9,417 nt of DNA from positions 1 to 9,417 of the forward strand of contig JAQSWC010000298.1 in the NCBI GenBank assembly GCA_029266815.1. The letters run 5' to 3'. Each line of letters opens with the position of its first letter. Position 1 is the stretch's first letter. The notes beneath the pieces are model-generated. The model did no database searches. It was not told the origin of the DNA and worked only from the letters and a program-made list of their open reading frames with translations. A program made the translations under genes and the position numbers. Shown one piece after another: positions 5,952-9,417 of the stretch. The DNA comes from Paucimonas sp. (GTDB lineage Bacteria; Pseudomonadota; Gammaproteobacteria; Burkholderiales; Burkholderiaceae_D).

Positions 5952-6296
5952 ATGATTAACGTTTTGCGAATATTGGCTTGTGCATTGCTAGTGTCAATTG
6001 CCTGCTCCGCGTTGGCGTTTGACCGCCCTTTTCCTGCTGGCACAAAACGCGCCAAGATGAAGCCTGCCTTGTATCCGCAGATAATCGTCGATGGCAAACC
6101 ACGCGTATTTTCCGTGGGCGCAAAGATATGGAACCCTAATAACCTGATCGAAATGCCGAATTCTCTGGGTGCCGGCATGTACGTCATCAACTACACCGAA
6201 AACGCAAACGGCGAAATCGACCGTGTGTGGATACTAACACCCGAGGAAGCGAAACGCCCGGCCTCCTCCCTATCGACAGACGGCGAAACGCGATAG
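5952..6296 (+). CDS. Small exported protein of unknown function, coupled to miaB
   Basis: This 114-residue product has a clear N-terminal signal peptide (MINVLRILACALLVSIACSA, probable cleavage ALA|F after residue 22). Cys18 lies in SIAC, a poor lipobox match, so ordinary signal peptidase cleavage is more likely than a lipoprotein. The mature part, about 90 residues, has no cysteine and shows RAKMKPALYPQIIVDGKPRVF, then AKIWNPNNLIEMPNSL and a strand-rich INYTENANGEIDRVWILTPEEAKR. This suggests a small beta-rich periplasmic domain. I do not recognise the family. A purine-rich GGAAAG (5941-5946) precedes the ATG. Its stop lies only 2 bases before the miaB ATG, so the two genes should be co-transcribed and translationally coupled, although an exported protein has no obvious link to tRNA modification. 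Confidence 0.8.
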   Translation: MINVLRILACALLVSIACSALAFDRPFPAGTKRAKMKPALYPQIIVDGKPRVFSVGAKIWNPNNLIEMPNSLGAGMYVINYTENANGEIDRVWILTPEEAKRPASSLSTDGETR

Positions 6297-6298
6297 CC

Positions 6299-7639
6299 AT
6301 GCAAAAGAAAGTATTCATCAAGACCTTCGGCTGCCAGATGAACGAGTATGACTCGAACAAGATGGCCGACTTGCTGCGCGAGACCGAAGGCGTGGTCAAG
6401 ACTGACTCCCCCGAAGAAGCCGACGTCATCCTGCTGAACACCTGCTCCGTGCGCGAAAAGGCGCAGGAAAAGGTGTTCTCCGATCTCGGCCGCTTTCGCG
6501 AGCTGAAGAAGACCAAGCCCGGCCTCGTGATCGGCGTCGGTGGCTGCGTTGCCTCGCAGGAAGGCGACGCCATCATCAAGCGCGCGCCGTATGTTGACGT
6601 GGTGTTCGGCCCACAGACACTGCACCGGCTGCCCGACCTGCTGAACCGGCGACGTGAAAGTGGCCGGCCGCAGGTCGACATCAGCTTCCCCGAGATCGAG
6701 AAGTTCGATCATCTTCCTCCGGCGAAGGTTGAAGGCGCTACGGCTTTCGTTTCAATCATGGAAGGCTGCAGCAAATACTGCAGCTACTGCGTGGTGCCCT
6801 ACACGCGCGGCGAGGAAGTGTCGCGCCGCTTCGACGATGTGCTGGCCGAAGTGGCCGGTCTGGCGGAACAGGGCGTCAAGGAAATCACGCTGCTGGGGCA
6901 GAACGTCAATGCCTACCGCGGAGCGATGGCGGACGGAGAAATTGCCGATTTTGCGCTGCTGATCGAGTACATCGCCGAGTTTGAAGGCATTGAACGCATC
7001 CGCTACGTGACCAGCCATCCGAAGGAATTCACGCAGCGGCTGATCGATACCTATGCCAGGGTGCCGAAGCTGGTGAATCATGTCTACCTGCCCGCCCAGC
7101 ATGGCTCGGACAGAATTCTGGCCGCAATGAAACGTGGCTACACCTCACTGGAATACAAATCAGTGATCCGCCGGCTGAAGGAAGTCCGGCCGGATATTGC
7201 CGTGTCTTCCGATTTTATTGTCGGCTTCCCCGGCGAAACCGATGCCGACTTCGAGGCGATGATGAAGCTGATAGACGATGTGGGATACGACAACAGCTAC
7301 AGCTTCATTTTTAGTCCGCGCCCCGGCACGCCGGCAGCGAACCTGCCCGACGACACGCCGCCTGAAGTGAAACAGCAACGGCTAGCGCGCCTGCAGGCCG
7401 TCATTACGGCAAACACCAAGCGTTACAGCGAAGCCATGGTTGGCACAGTGCAACGCATCTTGGTGGAAGGGCCGTCGAAACGGGATCCAAACGAACTGTA
7501 CGGCCGCACCGACAACAACCGCGTCGTCAATTTCGAAGGCGGGCCGAATTCATCGCGCTTGATAGGCAAAATGATCGATGTGACGATCACGCAGAGTCAT
7601 CCGTTTTCGCTGCGCGGTGAAATTGTGGTTAAACAATAG
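6299..7639 (+). CDS. miaB: tRNA-2-methylthio-N6-dimethylallyladenosine synthase MiaB
   Basis: MiaB is a cytoplasmic radical-SAM methylthiotransferase that adds a 2-methylthio group to i6A at position 37 of tRNAs reading UNN codons. The 446-residue product starts MQKKVFIKTFGCQMNEYDS. The N-terminal UPF0004 domain carries the three ligands of the auxiliary [4Fe-4S] cluster: Cys12 (FGCQMNEYDS), Cys49 (NTCSVREKA) and Cys83 (GGCVA). The radical-SAM cluster motif is Cys157-x3-Cys161-x2-Cys164 (GCSKYCSYCVVPYTRG). Further family segments are LLGQNVNAY, QHGSDRILAAMKRGYT and SSDFIVGFPGETDADF, and a C-terminal TRAM domain fills about 380-446. An in-frame GTG at 6227 lies inside the upstream gene and would add an unconserved extension; the ATG at 6299, 2 bases after that gene's stop, gives the family start. 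No strong ribosome binding site precedes it, which fits translational coupling. Confidence 0.97.
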   Translation: MQKKVFIKTFGCQMNEYDSNKMADLLRETEGVVKTDSPEEADVILLNTCSVREKAQEKVFSDLGRFRELKKTKPGLVIGVGGCVASQEGDAIIKRAPYVDVVFGPQTLHRLPDLLNRRRESGRPQVDISFPEIEKFDHLPPAKVEGATAFVSIMEGCSKYCSYCVVPYTRGEEVSRRFDDVLAEVAGLAEQGVKEITLLGQNVNAYRGAMADGEIADFALLIEYIAEFEGIERIRYVTSHPKEFTQRLIDTYARVPKLVNHVYLPAQHGSDRILAAMKRGYTSLEYKSVIRRLKEVRPDIAVSSDFIVGFPGETDADFEAMMKLIDDVGYDNSYSFIFSPRPGTPAANLPDDTPPEVKQQRLARLQAVITANTKRYSEAMVGTVQRILVEGPSKRDPNELYGRTDNNRVVNFEGGPNSSRLIGKMIDVTITQSHPFSLRGEIVVKQ

Positions 7640-7647
7640 AATGCTTT

Positions 7648-7686
7648 GGCAGGGTGCGAAGATTGAATTTTGCACCTTGCCTATTT
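7648..7686 (+). terminator. 14-bp hairpin between miaB and ybeZ (terminator or leader structure)
   Basis: GGCAGGGTGC (7648-7657) pairs with GCACCTTGCC (7672-7681) with one G-T pair. The stem extends inwards by four more pairs (7658-7661 with 7668-7671) to a 6-base loop ATTGAA. It begins 8 bases after the miaB stop and is followed by TATTT. The U-run is short, so it may attenuate transcription into ybeZ rather than end it. It would also enclose the candidate GTG (7654) and TTG (7663) starts of ybeZ. Confidence 0.6.
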
Positions 7687-7692
7687 CCGACC

Positions 7693-8700
7693 TTGAAAAC
7701 TCCCTCCACTTCCCTGCAATTCATTCCCGAACCGCTGGATAACCGGCGCCTTGCGCATCTATGCGGCCCAATGGATGAAAACCTTCGTCAGATTTCCGCA
7801 GCCCTGGACGTTACGATTTTCCGGCGTGGCGAAAAATTCCTGATCAATGGAGCCAACGCCGAGGACGCTCTGCAGATACTGCGAACGTTTTATGACGCTG
7901 CAGAGCAAAGTATCTCCATCGAGGATGTCCAGCTCGCGCTGGTGGAATTGAGAGCCGGAAGCGAGCCTGATGTTTCGGATGAAAAAGAAACTGCCGAGGA
8001 AATCGACAACCCCGTCCTGAAAACCAAGCGCTCCGACCTACGAGGCCGTACTCCGCATCAGGCGCAATATATCAAGTCCATACTCGGACACGATGTGACC
8101 TTCGGCGTCGGCCCGGCCGGCACCGGCAAGACGTACCTTGCGGTGGCGTGCGCTGTCGATGCGCTCGAACGCGATGCCGTGCAGCGGATCGTGCTGACCC
8201 GTCCCGCAGTGGAAGCCGGCGAACGCCTTGGCTTCCTGCCGGGCGATCTGGCACAGAAGGTCGATCCCTACCTTCGCCCGCTGTACGATGCCCTGTATGA
8301 CCTGCTCGGCTTCGACCGCACGCAAAAGATGTTCGAGAAGCAGGCCATCGAGATCGCTCCGCTGGCCTATATGCGCGGGCGCACCCTGAACCACGCCTTC
8401 GTGATTCTCGACGAGGCGCAAAACACCACGCCGGAACAGATGAAGATGTTCCTGACTCGCATCGGCTTCGGTAGCAAAGCGGTAGTCAATGGCGACATTA
8501 CCCAGGTCGATCTGCAGAAAGGCCAGAAAAGCGGCCTGGTCGATGCCATGCAGATCCTGAAAAACGTACGCGGCATCGCATTTACACAGTTCACCAGTGC
8601 CGACGTCGTGCGGCATCCGCTCGTTGCGCGCATCGTCGATGCCTATGAAGCGACCAACAAATCTACTCCCACACGAACCAATGGCGGCGCCAGGAAATAA
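7693..8700 (+). CDS. ybeZ: PhoH-like ATPase YbeZ
   Basis: This is a cytoplasmic PhoH-family P-loop ATPase, the partner of YbeY in RNA metabolism in the conserved miaB-ybeZ-ybeY cluster. Starting at TTG 7693 the product has 335 residues. The N-terminal part has the family's FIPEPLDNRRLAHLCGPMDEN and FRRGEKFLING segments. An acidic linker (about 89-106) leads to the PhoH ATPase domain with Walker A GPAGTGKT at 140-147, LTRPAVEAGERLGFLPGDL at 168-186, Walker B VILDEAQN at 237-244 and VNGDITQVDL at 265-274. The start is uncertain. GTG 7654 (348 residues) and TTG 7663 are also in frame, but both lie inside a stable hairpin and add unconserved residues; no candidate has a good, well-spaced ribosome binding site. 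The 3' end overlaps ybeY by 20 bases. The closest alternative names are phoH or phoL. Confidence 0.93.
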   Translation: MKTPSTSLQFIPEPLDNRRLAHLCGPMDENLRQISAALDVTIFRRGEKFLINGANAEDALQILRTFYDAAEQSISIEDVQLALVELRAGSEPDVSDEKETAEEIDNPVLKTKRSDLRGRTPHQAQYIKSILGHDVTFGVGPAGTGKTYLAVACAVDALERDAVQRIVLTRPAVEAGERLGFLPGDLAQKVDPYLRPLYDALYDLLGFDRTQKMFEKQAIEIAPLAYMRGRTLNHAFVILDEAQNTTPEQMKMFLTRIGFGSKAVVNGDITQVDLQKGQKSGLVDAMQILKNVRGIAFTQFTSADVVRHPLVARIVDAYEATNKSTPTRTNGGARK

Positions 8701-9148
8701 GCTGTCGCTATCGGTGCAGTACGCCGATCCCCGGCTGAGGGACGTGCTCACGCGACCTTTGATAAGAAAATGGGCAAAGGCCGCGCTGCTGGGGTCGGCC
8801 GAACTGACTGTCAGATTGGTCGATGCAGAAGAAGGCCGCACACTCAATCGCGAGTACCGTGGCAAGGATTACGCCACCAATGTCCTGACCTTCGCCTATG
8901 GTGAAGAGGACGACACCGATGTTGCGCAAGCGGACATCGTGCTTTGCACCGACATCCTGATGAAGGAAGCGGCGGAGCAAGGCAAGCCGCTCGATCAGCA
9001 TGCGGCCCACCTGATCATCCACGGCGTGCTGCATGCGCAAGGTTACGACCACCAGGACGATGAAGAGGCGCAGGAGATGGAGGGTCTCGAAACCGAGCTG
9101 ATGACCCGCCTGGGAATGCCGAACCCCTACGCCTCGAACGCCGGATAG
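8681..9148 (+). CDS. ybeY: Endoribonuclease / rRNA maturation factor YbeY
   Basis: YbeY is a zinc-dependent single-strand endoribonuclease needed for 16S rRNA 3'-end maturation and late 70S ribosome quality control. The 155-residue product (MAAPGNKLSL...) has the conserved LNREYRGKDYATNVLTF segment with Arg60 and the zinc-binding motif H3xxxH5xxxxxH as HGVLHAQGYDH, with His114, His118 and His124. An acidic stretch follows (DDEEAQEMEGLE). The ATG at 8681 gives normal family length and places the start 20 bases inside the ybeZ end, so translation is probably coupled. No clear ribosome binding site is visible, and the in-frame ATG at 8645 would add 12 residues. Co-expression with ybeZ matches the known functional partnership. 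Confidence 0.95.
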   Translation: MAAPGNKLSLSVQYADPRLRDVLTRPLIRKWAKAALLGSAELTVRLVDAEEGRTLNREYRGKDYATNVLTFAYGEEDDTDVAQADIVLCTDILMKEAAEQGKPLDQHAAHLIIHGVLHAQGYDHQDDEEAQEMEGLETELMTRLGMPNPYASNAG

Positions 9149-9207
9149 GCAGGGCAAGGCGGGAATGCGACAATACATTTCCTGCCATTCGAGTAAAAGG
9201 ACGGTTC

Positions 9208-9417
9208 GTGAAAACGCCCCTGGTTGTTCCCGACATGACCCCGCAGGATGCAGAAGACCTGATGGCGCTTGCCACGTTGAGGTCTTTTCCGCGCCATGCT
9301 GTCATCATCAGCGAAGGCGACGATACTGATAGCGTTTATTTCATCAGCAGCGGCGCCGTGAAGGTGTATCTGGCGGACGACGATGGCAATGAGGTCATCA
9401 TGGCCACTCTCAAGTCC
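9208..9417 (+). CDS. Cyclic-nucleotide-binding-domain protein, Crp/Fnr-like (3' part beyond the window)
   Basis: The frame opens at GTG 9208 and runs off the window after 70 codons. AAGGA at 9197-9201, 6 bases before the start, supports it. Residues about 18-70 show the early beta-roll of a cyclic-nucleotide-binding domain: LMALATLRSFPRHAVIISEGDDTDSVYFISSGAVKVYLADDDGNEVIMATL, with the typical pattern of a charged turn, a hydrophobic strand, then a G-x-V-K-V-Y strand. The phosphate-binding cassette and any DNA-binding helix-turn-helix lie outside the window. A Crp/Fnr-type regulator is most likely, but a protein with a lone cNMP domain cannot be excluded. It starts 59 bases after ybeY; no terminator is visible between them. 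Confidence 0.8.
   Translation, partial: MKTPLVVPDMTPQDAEDLMALATLRSFPRHAVIISEGDDTDSVYFISSGAVKVYLADDDGNEVIMATLKS

Overview
The window reads as a chromosomal segment of a betaproteobacterium, most likely of the order Burkholderiales and plausibly the Oxalobacteraceae (Herbaspirillum/Collimonas-like). That placement is an inference from protein style, moderately high GC and gene order; no database was consulted. All complete genes lie on the plus strand.

Left end (1-533): the 3' end of an unrecognised gene, then an AT-richer intergenic stretch carrying a 26-bp near-perfect palindrome. Next comes an energy-transduction operon (534-4409): tonB, exbB, exbD1, exbD2 and a gene for an exported TPR-like protein. 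ExbB and ExbD form the inner-membrane proton-driven motor, and TonB carries the energy across the periplasm to outer-membrane receptors. The two exbD paralogues share a 26-bp identical DNA segment over their pore motif and are separated by an 11-bp hairpin. The exported helical-repeat protein at the end of the operon is the least characterised part and is a candidate accessory subunit.

Middle (4410-5898): a hairpin that probably ends the TonB operon, a 326-bp gene-free region with several dyad sequences, and a single gene for a periplasmic sugar-type substrate-binding protein with no transporter genes beside it. A textbook rho-independent terminator follows it.

Right part (5952-9417): a small exported protein sits 2 nt upstream of miaB (tRNA ms2i6A37 methylthiotransferase). 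It is followed by ybeZ (PhoH-like ATPase) and ybeY (endoribonuclease/rRNA maturation factor), the widely conserved miaB-ybeZ-ybeY housekeeping cluster. A 14-bp hairpin lies between miaB and ybeZ and covers two of the possible ybeZ start codons. After ybeY, where E. coli has ybeX (corC), this window has the start of a cyclic-nucleotide-binding-domain (Crp/Fnr-like) gene cut off by the window end.

No CRISPR array, insertion sequence, tRNA, rRNA or phage gene was seen. Most of the window is familiar biology. The items most worth a second look are the exported TPR protein in the TonB operon, the palindrome before tonB, the orphan binding protein with its dyad-rich upstream region, and the miaB-ybeZ hairpin.
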